Below are positions 9,740 through 19,021 of a DNA stretch of 33,701 nucleotides, in pieces. The notes below the pieces were generated by a model. The model was not told the origin of the DNA. It saw only the letters and a list, made by a program, of their open reading frames with translations, and made no database searches. The first letter of the stretch is position 1; each line of letters opens with the position of its first letter. The position numbers and the translations under genes are program-made. The DNA comes from Desulfobacterales bacterium (lineage in GTDB: Bacteria; Desulfobacterota; Desulfobacteria; Desulfobacterales; ETH-SRB1), in NCBI GenBank assembly GCA_030611985.1, contig JAUWOS010000005.1:1-33701 (forward strand), read 5' to 3'.

Positions 9740-10348
9740 ATGTCACAAAAGAGATTATACCTTGTAGCCGGGCTGGGAAATCCTGGCAATACCTATGCGA
9801 TGACCCGTCATAATGCCGGATTTATGGTAGTTGACAAAATTGCGGACTCTTTTTCTATTCCTTTTGAAAAAAGAAAGTTTGATGTTTTATTTGGACGTGG
9901 ATTTATAGAAGGTATAGAAGTTATCCTTGTAAAACCGTTGACTTTTATGAATAGAAGCGGTCCACCGGTTCAAAAAATTGCAAAATATTTCAGGATACCA
10001 TGCAAAGATATACTTGTTATTCACGATGACATAGACCTTGATTTTGGAAGATTGCAAATAAAAGAACAAGGTGGTCATGGAGGACATAATGGCATAAGGT
10101 CGCTGATTGAGGTCTTTGGCGGAGGTGATTTTGTGCGTTTTCGCATCGGTGTTGGGCGTGGTATTGGATGTTCCAGAGCAGGGGGCAACGCGGTTGATCA
10201 TGTGCTTGGCAGATTTAATGCCAATGAAATGGCGATTCTTGGCCGAATAATTACAAGGGCTCAGGATGCTATAGTCACAACTCTGTGCAGAGGCACAAGG
10301 GAAGCAATGAACGATTTTAACGATAGAAAATTTGTAGTTTCAAATTAG
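9740..10348 (+). CDS. pth: Peptidyl-tRNA hydrolase
   Basis: LVAGLGNPGNTYAMTRHNAGFMV, KPLTFMNRSG, HDDIDLDFG, GGHGGHNGIRS. Confidence 0.97.
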   Translation: MSQKRLYLVAGLGNPGNTYAMTRHNAGFMVVDKIADSFSIPFEKRKFDVLFGRGFIEGIEVILVKPLTFMNRSGPPVQKIAKYFRIPCKDILVIHDDIDLDFGRLQIKEQGGHGGHNGIRSLIEVFGGGDFVRFRIGVGRGIGCSRAGGNAVDHVLGRFNANEMAILGRIITRAQDAIVTTLCRGTREAMNDFNDRKFVVSN

Positions 10349-10378
10349 AAACAAGGAAAGCTCGCTAGTTTATAATCA

Positions 10379-10412
10379 AGGATTGGTATATTTATATGCC
10401 AATCCTTTTTTG
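10379..10412 (+). terminator. Rho-independent terminator after pth
   Basis: aaggattggtata-ttta-tatgccaatcctttttt hairpin plus T-run. Confidence 0.85.
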
Positions 10413-10442
10413 TTGATTATAGATGGCATTAGTGATATATGT

Positions 10443-10691
10443 AAGGAATGTGGACGAATTAACTTTCACAAGCAGGCGCATAGATTTGGGTCGAATTTGT
10501 TTGATCTCAGATCACAAAAGTTGAAGGAATAGCAAACTATTTCAATATTTTTGTGATCTGAGACTCGCCTGCCATGCATTACAAGTAGGCATATTTAACT
10601 GATGTAAAATGTAGGCGTTGCGGGCAGGTCGGACAAAAGCAATCTGAATCTGTGATGCATAATTGTGGAAGTTGTTTCGTCCACGTTCCTT
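10443..10691. mobile_element. Second miniature element family, complete copy (~249 bp)
   Basis: Inverted ends AAGGAATGTGGACGAATTAACTT ... AAGTTGTTTCGTCCACGTTCCTT; candidate 5-bp flank repeat TATGT (10438-10442, 10692-10696). Confidence 0.75.
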
Positions 10692-10753
10692 TATGTTTTT
10701 GAAAATAAATCCGCAATAGACAGCAAATTTCAGAGCTTTGTTAGGTGCTAAAG

Positions 10754-11314
10754 ATGGAAGAAAAGATGGCTGAAGAAAGAACGGAAAATATTGCACAGAT
10801 AGAAATTCGAGAATTTCAGATTGGTGACCTTGCAGTTTATCCTGCACATGGAGTCGGGCGGATTGAAGCAATTGAAAGCAAAATTGTAAACGGGGAAAAA
10901 CATGACTTTTATATCATGAAAGTCCTTGAAAATAATATGGTTATCATGATTCCCACCTGGAATGTTGTCTCGGTTGGGTTAAGAGATGTCATAAGCAAAA
11001 ATGAGATTTTTAAAGTATATGAAGTTATTAAGAAAGGGCGTAACCAGTTTATCGACAATCAGACTTGGAACCGCCGATATAGAGAGTATATGGACAAGAT
11101 CAAAACAGGTTCACTTTTTGATGTTGCAGAAGTATACAGAGACCTTTATCTTCTGAAATCAACAAAGGATCTTTCTTTTGGAGAACGTAAGCTTTTTGAT
11201 ACGGCAACAACTCTGTTGGTAAGTGAGCTTTCGATTGCCGGAAGTACTGACGAAGAGACTATTAAGTCTAAAATCATAGCCCTGTTTGATGTTGATGTTG
11301 ATGTTTCCCAATAA
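10754..11314 (+). CDS. carD: CarD/CdnL/TRCF-domain transcriptional regulator
   Basis: FQIGDLAVYPAHGVGRIEAIESKIVNGEKHDFYIMKVLENNMVIMIPT. Confidence 0.9.
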   Translation: MEEKMAEERTENIAQIEIREFQIGDLAVYPAHGVGRIEAIESKIVNGEKHDFYIMKVLENNMVIMIPTWNVVSVGLRDVISKNEIFKVYEVIKKGRNQFIDNQTWNRRYREYMDKIKTGSLFDVAEVYRDLYLLKSTKDLSFGERKLFDTATTLLVSELSIAGSTDEETIKSKIIALFDVDVDVSQ

Positions 11315-11369
11315 ATGTATGGGTATGGTTATTTCGTTCACGTCTTCTCGCAATGCAGGAGCGATTTCT

Positions 11370-11527
11370 GTAAGCGTTCACAGGCACTGCATATGCACGT
11401 TTTCATGGCAACCAACATAGTAAATCTATAGTTGATTGTCCTGAAAACGTGCATCTACAGCACCTGTAAAAGCTTACATGTTGGGAAGTAGCCTTGTTGT
11501 GCTACCGATTCTCCCGTGAACGGTTAC
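11370..11527 (+). mobile_element. IS66-type MITE, copy 2 (158 bp)
   Basis: GTAAGCGTTCACAGG...CCGTGAACGGTTAC; exact 8-bp TSD CGATTTCT at 11362-11369 and 11528-11535. Confidence 0.92.
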
Positions 11528-11563
11528 CGATTTCTTTTGGAGTGCAGGCTGTAAATCATCCAT

Positions 11564-12496
11564 ATGCTTATGTCAGATAAAGGCGCTTTTACCACTCTTG
11601 TCAATAAGGCCGACTCTGGAAAGCGCCTTGATAGAATTGTTGCATCTATCATTTCTGATTATTCACGGTCATTTTCGGCAAGTCTGATTCGCGATGGAAA
11701 GATACTCGTTTATGGAACAGTAAAGAAGCCCGGATATCGAGTAAAAACAGGTGATGAAATATGCGGCTTCATTCCACCTCCTGAACCGCTTTTGCTTGAA
11801 CCCGAGCCCCTTGAGATTGATATCATATACGAAGATGAGCATCTTGCAGTGATTAATAAGCAGCCGGGGCTTATTGTTCATCCTGCGCCTGGCTGTCATA
11901 GAGGAACTTTGGTAAACGGACTTCTTTATCATTGTCCTGATCTTAAAGGGATAGGGGGAAAGCTAAGACCAGGGATTGTACACAGACTTGACAAGGATAC
12001 ATCAGGGGTGATGGTTGTTGCAAAAAGTAATGCGGCTCATAATAATCTGGCATTGCAATTCAAATTAAGAAAGATTAAAAAAAAGTATCTGGCAATTGTT
12101 CACGGCAAAATAGAATCTGATTCAGGCGCAATTTCACTTCCAATCGGCAGACATCCTGTTAATAGAAAGAAAATGTCAACAATAAGTCGAAAAGCACGAT
12201 CCGCTGAGACATTATGGAAGGTCAGGGAGCGTTTTTGCATGGCAACATTACTTGAGATTAATTTAAAGACAGGACGCACACACCAGATTCGAGTTCATTG
12301 TGCCGCAATCAACTATCCTGTTTTGGGTGATTCTGTTTATTGTAACCGCAAAGCATTAAAAAAGATTAAAGCTCCAAGACAGATGCTTCATGCATGGCAG
12401 CTTGAGTTTGCCCATCCTGTTGCAAAAATTAACATGTCCTTTGAAGCGCCTCTTCAGCGAGACATGAAAGAACTGATAAAAGTCTTGAGAAGTTAG
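11564..12496 (+). CDS. rluD: Pseudouridine synthase, RluA/RluD family
   Basis: S4-like N-terminus; PGIVHRLDKDTSGVMVVAK; KTGRTHQIRVH. Confidence 0.92.
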   Translation: MLMSDKGAFTTLVNKADSGKRLDRIVASIISDYSRSFSASLIRDGKILVYGTVKKPGYRVKTGDEICGFIPPPEPLLLEPEPLEIDIIYEDEHLAVINKQPGLIVHPAPGCHRGTLVNGLLYHCPDLKGIGGKLRPGIVHRLDKDTSGVMVVAKSNAAHNNLALQFKLRKIKKKYLAIVHGKIESDSGAISLPIGRHPVNRKKMSTISRKARSAETLWKVRERFCMATLLEINLKTGRTHQIRVHCAAINYPVLGDSVYCNRKALKKIKAPRQMLHAWQLEFAHPVAKINMSFEAPLQRDMKELIKVLRS

Positions 12497-12537
12497 GAAC
12501 GTGGACGAAATAACTTCCGCAAGTATGCGCACAGGTC
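12494..12537. repeat. End fragment of second miniature family
   Basis: taggaacgtggacgaaataacttccgcaagtatgcgcacagg; overlaps the rluD TAG stop. Confidence 0.75.
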
Positions 12538-12568
12538 AAAAGTATATACGATCAAGAAAGGATGAATA

Positions 12569-13939
12569 ATGGAAAAGGAGAAAATATCTGCCGGGTTTTT
12601 GAGCAGATTATGGAAATTTTTTACGTCCGTAAGGCTTACTATAGTTATTTTGCTGTCGCTCGCCCTTACTTCTATTATTGGAACACTTATACCTCAGAAT
12701 GAAAGTCCTGCTGCATATATTCATGAATACGGGGAGTTTCTTTACAGAATTTTTTCAGTTCTTGACATTTTTGATATGTACCATTCCTGGTGGTTTCAGT
12801 TCCTGCTTCTTACGCTGACTGTGAACGTTGTTGTTTGCTCTTTAAACAGGTTTTCCGTTACCAGGAAGATACTCTTTGCCAAAGTTCCGCCATTTAATGT
12901 TTCAAGGTTTAGAAATCTTTCTGATAAAAATAAAAAAGAATTTACCGGCAAGCAATCGCCTGAAGACCTTAAAAATATCTATGAGCCGGTTATATCTAAA
13001 AGTTTTGGATATAGTAGGGTTGAGCAGACAGAGAATGGGTTGTGTATCTTTGCTGAAAAAGGGCGCTGGACACGTCTCGGCGTTTATACTGTGCATATTA
13101 GTATTGTATTTTTATTAATCGGGGCTTTGATGGGTTCGTTTTTCGGTTTTGAAGGATTTGTCAATATTCCGGAAGGTGAAGCGATAAACAGCATCAAATT
13201 GAGAAAAACCGGAAAAATTCAAAATCTTGATTTTAAGATCCGGTGTGATGATTTTAGTGTAAGCTTTTATGATTCCGGGGCGCCCAGGGAATACCGTTCT
13301 AATTTGACTATTGTTGAGCAGAACAAATCCGTTGTAAAAAAGAGCATTATTGTAAATCATCCTCTGCGCTACAAGGGAATAAATATTTTTCAGGCTAGCT
13401 ATGGCATGCTTCCTCCAAAGGAAGTTATTTTGAATTTTACAGACAAAACCGGGACGGAGTATCAAAAAAAGGCAATTATCGGAAAGCAGTTTGATATTCA
13501 TGAAGGTGTTGGCAAGTTCGTTATCAGAGATTACAGAAAGTCCTATAATTTCAGAGGTCATGATATCGGAGAAACATTTGTCGGAATCTTGACTCCAATT
13601 GATGGAAATCCCATAAATATAATATTGCCTTTGAGTTATCCGACTTTTGATAAGATGAGAAAAGGTAATCTATCTGTTTCTGTAGTAGATTACGATCATC
13701 ATTATTATACCGGTCTGCAGGTGACAAAAGATCCTGGAGTTCTGATTGTTTATGCAGGATTTGTTGTGATGATTATTGGGTGTTTCATAACTTTTTTCAT
13801 GTCTCATCAGAGAATTTGTATTGAAATAAACAAAAAAGGAAAGAAAAGCACAGTTATGGTTGCAGGCAAAGCCAACAAGAATAAAATGGGAATGCAAATC
13901 AGAATAAATAAGCTTTCGCAAAACCTGGCCAGGCTGTAG
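12569..13939 (+). CDS. resB: Cytochrome c biogenesis protein ResB/Ccs1
   Basis: LSRLWKFFTSVRLTIVILLSLALTSIIGTLIPQNE; ResB domain with four TM segments. Confidence 0.93.
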   Translation: MEKEKISAGFLSRLWKFFTSVRLTIVILLSLALTSIIGTLIPQNESPAAYIHEYGEFLYRIFSVLDIFDMYHSWWFQFLLLTLTVNVVVCSLNRFSVTRKILFAKVPPFNVSRFRNLSDKNKKEFTGKQSPEDLKNIYEPVISKSFGYSRVEQTENGLCIFAEKGRWTRLGVYTVHISIVFLLIGALMGSFFGFEGFVNIPEGEAINSIKLRKTGKIQNLDFKIRCDDFSVSFYDSGAPREYRSNLTIVEQNKSVVKKSIIVNHPLRYKGINIFQASYGMLPPKEVILNFTDKTGTEYQKKAIIGKQFDIHEGVGKFVIRDYRKSYNFRGHDIGETFVGILTPIDGNPINIILPLSYPTFDKMRKGNLSVSVVDYDHHYYTGLQVTKDPGVLIVYAGFVVMIIGCFITFFMSHQRICIEINKKGKKSTVMVAGKANKNKMGMQIRINKLSQNLARL

Positions 13940-14032
13940 TAAAAGCTGAAAGCTGAAAGCTGCAAAAGATGTTGATATAAAACGCTTTATTCCTAGAATT
14001 AAGAATTAGGAGTTACTTTAAGGACATAAATT

Positions 14033-14866
14033 ATGAACAGTTCATATTTGTTATCAATTACAACATTTGTTTATTGTCTGGCGGCAGTTTTGTATATTAT
14101 ATCCTGGATTTTTAAAAAGTCACTGCCGGGCAGACTGGCCACATGGGTATCCATAACAGGCGTTGCCTGCAATGCTGCAGGTATTATCATGCGATGGGTG
14201 GAATCATACGAACTTGGTATCGGTCATGTACCGCTTTCAAATATGTATGAATCTCTAGTATTTTTTTCCTTGACTATTGTTGTTGTTTATCTTGTCATAG
14301 AATGCAGGTATAAAAATCGCATTATAGGAGCATTTGCTATTCCCATTGCTGTTTTGGCTATAGCTTATGCTTCACTTTCTCCTGATGTGAGTGATCGTAT
14401 CCAACCCCTTATACCGGCATTGAAAAGCAATTGGCTTATTTTCCACGTTATTACCTGTTTCCTTGGATATGCTGCTTTTGCAATAGCCTTTGGTGTAAGC
14501 TTGATGTATCTTTTTAAACAAAGGGAGAGGGAAGGCAAGGGCGGTTTGCTTGCTCAATTTCCTGGGTCCAATGTTCTGGACGAGTTGACGCATCAAACTG
14601 TAACGTTCGGTTTTCTGTTTCTGACTATCGGAATAATAACCGGCGCCGTCTGGGCCAATTCGGCCTGGGGGAGTTACTGGTCATGGGATCCCAAGGAGAC
14701 ATGGTCTTTGATTACCTGGTTTATCTATGCAGCATTACTGCATGCCAGAATGATGAGAGGCTGGCATGGCAGGCGAATTGCCTATCTTTCTATCATTGGC
14801 TTCATGGCAGTTCTTTTTACGTATTTCGGGGTGAATTTACTGCCCGGTTTGCATAGCTACGGGTAG
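14033..14866 (+). CDS. ccsA: Cytochrome c biogenesis protein CcsA/ResC
   Basis: WANSAWGSYWSWDPKETWSLITW WWD-type motif; multi-TM. Confidence 0.95.
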   Translation: MNSSYLLSITTFVYCLAAVLYIISWIFKKSLPGRLATWVSITGVACNAAGIIMRWVESYELGIGHVPLSNMYESLVFFSLTIVVVYLVIECRYKNRIIGAFAIPIAVLAIAYASLSPDVSDRIQPLIPALKSNWLIFHVITCFLGYAAFAIAFGVSLMYLFKQREREGKGGLLAQFPGSNVLDELTHQTVTFGFLFLTIGIITGAVWANSAWGSYWSWDPKETWSLITWFIYAALLHARMMRGWHGRRIAYLSIIGFMAVLFTYFGVNLLPGLHSYG

Positions 14867-14885
14867 TATAGATATTGAAGTTTTC

Positions 14886-14925
14886 GTAAGCGTGCATATG
14901 CAGTGCCTGTAAAAGCTTACATGTT
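14886..14925 (+). repeat. Internal-deletion derivative of the IS66-type MITE (hairpin remnant)
   Basis: GTAAGCGTGCATATGCAGTGCCTGTAAAAGCTTACATGTT; matches left tip plus middle arm of the full copies. Confidence 0.75.
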
Positions 14926-14992
14926 TTTTATATCTTATGAAATGAATTATCTGAAAGTTTATGACAGATATTGTTTGATCCAATAATTTTTC

Positions 14993-15021
14993 TTGACAAA
15001 AATAAAATTTATATATACAAG
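14993..15021 (+). promoter_or_regulatory. Candidate sigma70-type promoter upstream of qrc operon
   Basis: TTGACA (14993-14998) with AT-rich tatatatacaag at -10 distance. Confidence 0.35.
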
Positions 15022-15109
15022 TGTTCAAGTATTGATATCATTTGATAAGTGATTCAAAAGGAATTTTATAAAGGATTCAAAACATCAACTAAAGCTTGAC
15101 GGAGTTTTC

Positions 15110-15835
15110 ATGAGCAGATTAATTGAAGAGAAAGGCAAAGAGAGCGAATCCGGCGGATTCATTATTCTGTTTTTCATTTTAGGGCTTGCCGCTAGTCTTG
15201 TTCTGGGGTGGGGAGTTTTTCCAAAACTTCTTTATTCGCAAAAAAAACAACCGATAGATTTTAATCATGTACTTCATGTTGAAGCTGTTGAGGAAGGGTG
15301 TGAAAGTTGCCATTTTTTTCGTGAAGATGGAAGCTTTTCCGGGCTTCCAAAACTTGCACAGTGTGTTGATTGTCATGAAGAAATTCAGGGAGAAGATCCT
15401 AACGAGGTCAAGTTTGTCGAGGAATTTGTTGCAAATGAAAGAGAAGTTCCATGGCTGGTTTATGCAGAACAACCTGACTGCGTATTCTTTTCTCATGCCG
15501 CGCACGTTAAGATGGGAAAAATGGAATGCGTGTTGTGCCATGGACATATTGGTGAGTCCAGCCATTCAAGGGTTTATGAAGAGAATAGAGTTACAGGCTA
15601 CAGCCGAGATATCTGGGGAAAGAATATATCGGGTTTAAAGAAGAATACGTGGGACCGGATGAAAATGGATGATTGCGCTGAATGCCATGCAAAAAATAAG
15701 ATCGGCTACGATAAAACAAGTATGGAAACATTACCATGGCCTTTAAACTGGGCGCTGTTGCCTTATGAAAAACAGATTGGTCCCAAGGCCAGAGTTCAGG
15801 CGAAAAAGGATGCATGTTTCGTATGCCATAAGTAA
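15110..15835 (+). CDS. qrcA: Multiheme cytochrome c subunit of menaquinone reductase (QrcA-like)
   Basis: N-terminal TM anchor; five CXXCH motifs (CESCH, CVDCH, CVLCH, CAECH, CFVCH); gene order with qrcBCD. Confidence 0.85.
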   Translation: MSRLIEEKGKESESGGFIILFFILGLAASLVLGWGVFPKLLYSQKKQPIDFNHVLHVEAVEEGCESCHFFREDGSFSGLPKLAQCVDCHEEIQGEDPNEVKFVEEFVANEREVPWLVYAEQPDCVFFSHAAHVKMGKMECVLCHGHIGESSHSRVYEENRVTGYSRDIWGKNISGLKKNTWDRMKMDDCAECHAKNKIGYDKTSMETLPWPLNWALLPYEKQIGPKARVQAKKDACFVCHK

Positions 15836-15923
15836 AGCGCAAGAGCTGTTTTAAGCGTAAAAAAGCTTATAGCTCATGAATTTTTGTGAGCTTATCAGCT
15901 ACATTTATAAGGGGTAGAATCTT

Positions 15924-18149
15924 ATGAAAATAGGCAGAAGAAGTTTCTTGTCATTTATTATTGGTGGGGCGGCAGGCACAGCTCTTTCACCATTAGCTTG
16001 GAAGTCGATGGATGATAGCTCGATATGGTCGCAAAACTGGCCGTGGACTCCTGTTCCGGCAGATGGCGAGGTAAGTCATGTAAATTCTGTTTGCACTCTT
16101 TGTCCTGGTGGTTGTGGCATTACTGTCCGCAAAGTTGATGATCGAGCTGTCAAGATAGAGGGGATGAAAGGGCACCCTGTAAATGATGGTGGAGTATGCA
16201 TTCTTGGTTTATCTGCTCTTCAACTGCTTTATGGCCCCACACGTGTTAAAGCTCCATTAAAGAGGGTCGGAGAAAGAGGTGAAGAAAAGTGGCAGGAGAT
16301 TTCATGGAGTGAAGCTGTTGCAGAGGTTGCAGCAAAACTTGGCGACCTGAGATCAAAAGGTAAATCCCACACTGTTTGCTCTATTCTGGATTCAGACAAG
16401 GGGACGGTGCCTTATCTGTTCGGCAGGCTCCTTACGGTATATGGATCGCCAAATTTTATACGTACACCTTCAATTCAGGACTCATATGAATTAGCAATCA
16501 ATCTTATGCATGGAGTTCAGGCTTCGGCTGGATTTGATGTTGAACATGCTGACTTCGTTTTGAGCTTTGGAAGTGGGTTGATAGATGGTTGGGGTTCGCC
16601 TGTGCGCATGTTTAAGGCTAACAGCAACTGGAAAGATAGCGGCAGCAAGGTGGTGCAGATTGAGCCGCGTCTTTCAAATACAGCCGCTAAATCAGATAAA
16701 TGGATACCAATAAATCCGGGTACGGAAGTTGCTTTAGCCATGGGTCTTGCGCATGTCATTATTAAAGAGTCGTTGTATGATAGTGATTTTGTTAATAATT
16801 ATTCTTCCGGATTTGATAAATTCAAACAGCTTGTGCTTGATAAGTACAATCCGGATAATGTTGCGCAGATAACGGGAGTTGATAGTTCTGCTTTAGTTTC
16901 TTTAGCCAGAAACTTTGCTCATGCTTCAAAACCTCTGGCGGTTTGCGGTCGTGGTCAAGGAAAGACACAGGGAAGCCTTGATGAATTTATAGCAGTACAT
17001 GCACTGAACGCACTTGTAGGCAATATAAATAGTGAGGGCGGCGTATGGGCTGTTCCTGATCCTGATTATATCAAATGGCCTGAAGTAGAAATGGACAGCG
17101 TGGCAGCAGTCGGCATGCAGAAAGAACGTATAGATGGCGCCGGGAGTGAAACATATCCATATGCAAGATATTTGTTAAATCGATTTTCGGGTGTTGTTAA
17201 TTCAGAAGAAGAATCTCCTGTAAATGCCTTATTTGTTGCAGGTGCCAATCCTTTATATACAATTTCCGACAGTAAGGCTGTTAAAGAGGCATTTAGTAAG
17301 ATACCATTTGTGGTAAGTTTTTCTTCTTACATGGATGAAACAGCTAAAAATGCTGATCTTATTCTTCCTAACCATGTTTTTCTTGAACGATATGAAGATG
17401 TGCCGATGCCGGTTGGGTTACAGAAACACGTTATAGGTCTTTCAAGACCGGTAGTAAAACCGCAGTTCAACACAAAACATGTTGGTGATGTGATTATTCT
17501 CATAGCTAAAGCATTGGGAGGCAGGATAGCAGATGCTTTTCCATGGGACAACTATGAAGCATGTCTTGAAGAAACATTAGGTGATAAGTGGGAATCTATT
17601 GTTGAAAATGGATTCTGGTCAGATCCTGATTTTAAGGTTCCTGCCTCGGAAGAGGCATTTAATACACCTTCCGGTAAATTCGAGTTTATTCCTGCGAATC
17701 TCAAGTCACCTCTTGATTTTAGCCCTGTTACTATTGAAGGGAGTGATATTTCATATCCCCTTATACTTGTGCCTTATGATTCCATGAGGCTTGCAAATGG
17801 TTTTATAGGTAATCCACCCTTTATTACAAAGACTGTTGAGGATACGGTTCTTAAAGGCAAAGATGTTTTTGTTGAGATTAATCCAAAGACAGCCGAAGAA
17901 ATAGGTCTGATTGAGGGTAGATATGTAGATATACGTACTCCAAGAGGCAAGGCAAAAGTTAGAGTGCATCTTTTCGACGGAATTATGCCCGGCATAGTGG
18001 CATTGCCCAGGGGACTGGGACATACAGCCTATGATAAGTATATAGCGGGCAAAGGCATTAATTTTAACGAACTCATCGGTCCGGTTGAAGATCCTGTTTC
18101 CGGTTTTGATGCAGCTTGGGGAATAAGAGCCAGGCTGACCAAAGTCTAA
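15924..18149 (+). CDS. qrcB: Molybdopterin-oxidoreductase-family subunit of menaquinone reductase (QrcB-like), Tat-type signal
   Basis: GRRSFLSFIIGGAAG; VCTLCPGGCGITVRK; molybdopterin dinucleotide-binding C-terminus. Confidence 0.85.
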   Translation: MKIGRRSFLSFIIGGAAGTALSPLAWKSMDDSSIWSQNWPWTPVPADGEVSHVNSVCTLCPGGCGITVRKVDDRAVKIEGMKGHPVNDGGVCILGLSALQLLYGPTRVKAPLKRVGERGEEKWQEISWSEAVAEVAAKLGDLRSKGKSHTVCSILDSDKGTVPYLFGRLLTVYGSPNFIRTPSIQDSYELAINLMHGVQASAGFDVEHADFVLSFGSGLIDGWGSPVRMFKANSNWKDSGSKVVQIEPRLSNTAAKSDKWIPINPGTEVALAMGLAHVIIKESLYDSDFVNNYSSGFDKFKQLVLDKYNPDNVAQITGVDSSALVSLARNFAHASKPLAVCGRGQGKTQGSLDEFIAVHALNALVGNINSEGGVWAVPDPDYIKWPEVEMDSVAAVGMQKERIDGAGSETYPYARYLLNRFSGVVNSEEESPVNALFVAGANPLYTISDSKAVKEAFSKIPFVVSFSSYMDETAKNADLILPNHVFLERYEDVPMPVGLQKHVIGLSRPVVKPQFNTKHVGDVIILIAKALGGRIADAFPWDNYEACLEETLGDKWESIVENGFWSDPDFKVPASEEAFNTPSGKFEFIPANLKSPLDFSPVTIEGSDISYPLILVPYDSMRLANGFIGNPPFITKTVEDTVLKGKDVFVEINPKTAEEIGLIEGRYVDIRTPRGKAKVRVHLFDGIMPGIVALPRGLGHTAYDKYIAGKGINFNELIGPVEDPVSGFDAAWGIRARLTKV

Positions 18150-18163
18150 AATATGAGGTTTTG

Positions 18164-18982
18164 ATGAAAAAAGAAGTTAAAAACGAAAAAGCCAAAAAGT
18201 ATGGGATGGTTATAGACCTGGATAAGTGTACCGGGTGTGGAGCCTGTATGGTGGCTTGCATGTCTGAAAATAATGTGCCGTTTAAGGAGGATGAATCAAA
18301 CAAACTCGACAGTATCGCTTGGATGCGTGTCTATAAGTTGACAAACGGGAAACCATTTCCCGAGGCTGATATTTGTTATCTTCCAAGACCGTGTATGCAC
18401 TGCGAAGGTCACAATGGTCATGCGCCATGTGTATCCGTCTGTCCGGCAACAGCTACTGACTACAACCATGAGACAGGAATTGTCAGCCAGATTTATACTC
18501 GTTGTTTTGGATGCAGGTATTGTATGGTTGCCTGTCCTTATCATGCCCGTTATTTTAACTGGTGGGATCCGGTTTGGCCGGAAGGTATGGAGAAATATCT
18601 GAATCCTGATGTTTCACCTCGCATGAGAGGTGTGGTTGAAAAATGCAGTTTTTGCTTTCACAGGTACCAGACGGCAATGAATAAGGCATATGTAGAAGGG
18701 CGGCGTAAGCTTGAAGAAGATGAATATCAGACTTCATGTGCACAGGCATGTCCTGCCGACGCCATTACATTCGGTGATTTGAATGATCCTGCGCATGCAG
18801 TACATCAGATTGCAAAGCCTGATCTCAAGCATGGTGGGCGGTCAAGTAATCCCAATGCATTTAGATTGCTTGAGAGACTTGGCACAAATCCGAAAGTCTA
18901 TTATCTTTCAAGTCGTGAGTGGGTAAGGCGTGCAGGGGACAATTATCTTAAAAAAGATAAAACAGTAAAAAAACTTCATTAA
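18164..18982 (+). CDS. qrcC: 4Fe-4S ferredoxin subunit of menaquinone reductase (QrcC-like)
   Basis: DLDKCTGCGACMVACMSEN, CMHCEGHNGHAPCVSVCPA, CFGCRYCMVACPYHARYFNW; ATG at 18164 preferred to the upstream ORF start. Confidence 0.87.
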   Translation: MKKEVKNEKAKKYGMVIDLDKCTGCGACMVACMSENNVPFKEDESNKLDSIAWMRVYKLTNGKPFPEADICYLPRPCMHCEGHNGHAPCVSVCPATATDYNHETGIVSQIYTRCFGCRYCMVACPYHARYFNWWDPVWPEGMEKYLNPDVSPRMRGVVEKCSFCFHRYQTAMNKAYVEGRRKLEEDEYQTSCAQACPADAITFGDLNDPAHAVHQIAKPDLKHGGRSSNPNAFRLLERLGTNPKVYYLSSREWVRRAGDNYLKKDKTVKKLH

Positions 18983-19021
18983 AAAGTTAATTTAAATCGT
19001 GTACGTGAGGAGCAATAACTT

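Noticed and set aside
15860-15896. Hairpin atagctcatgaatttttgtgagcttat between qrcA and qrcB as a regulatory element
   Set aside because: Short stem in AT-rich sequence; not distinguishable from chance without comparative data.
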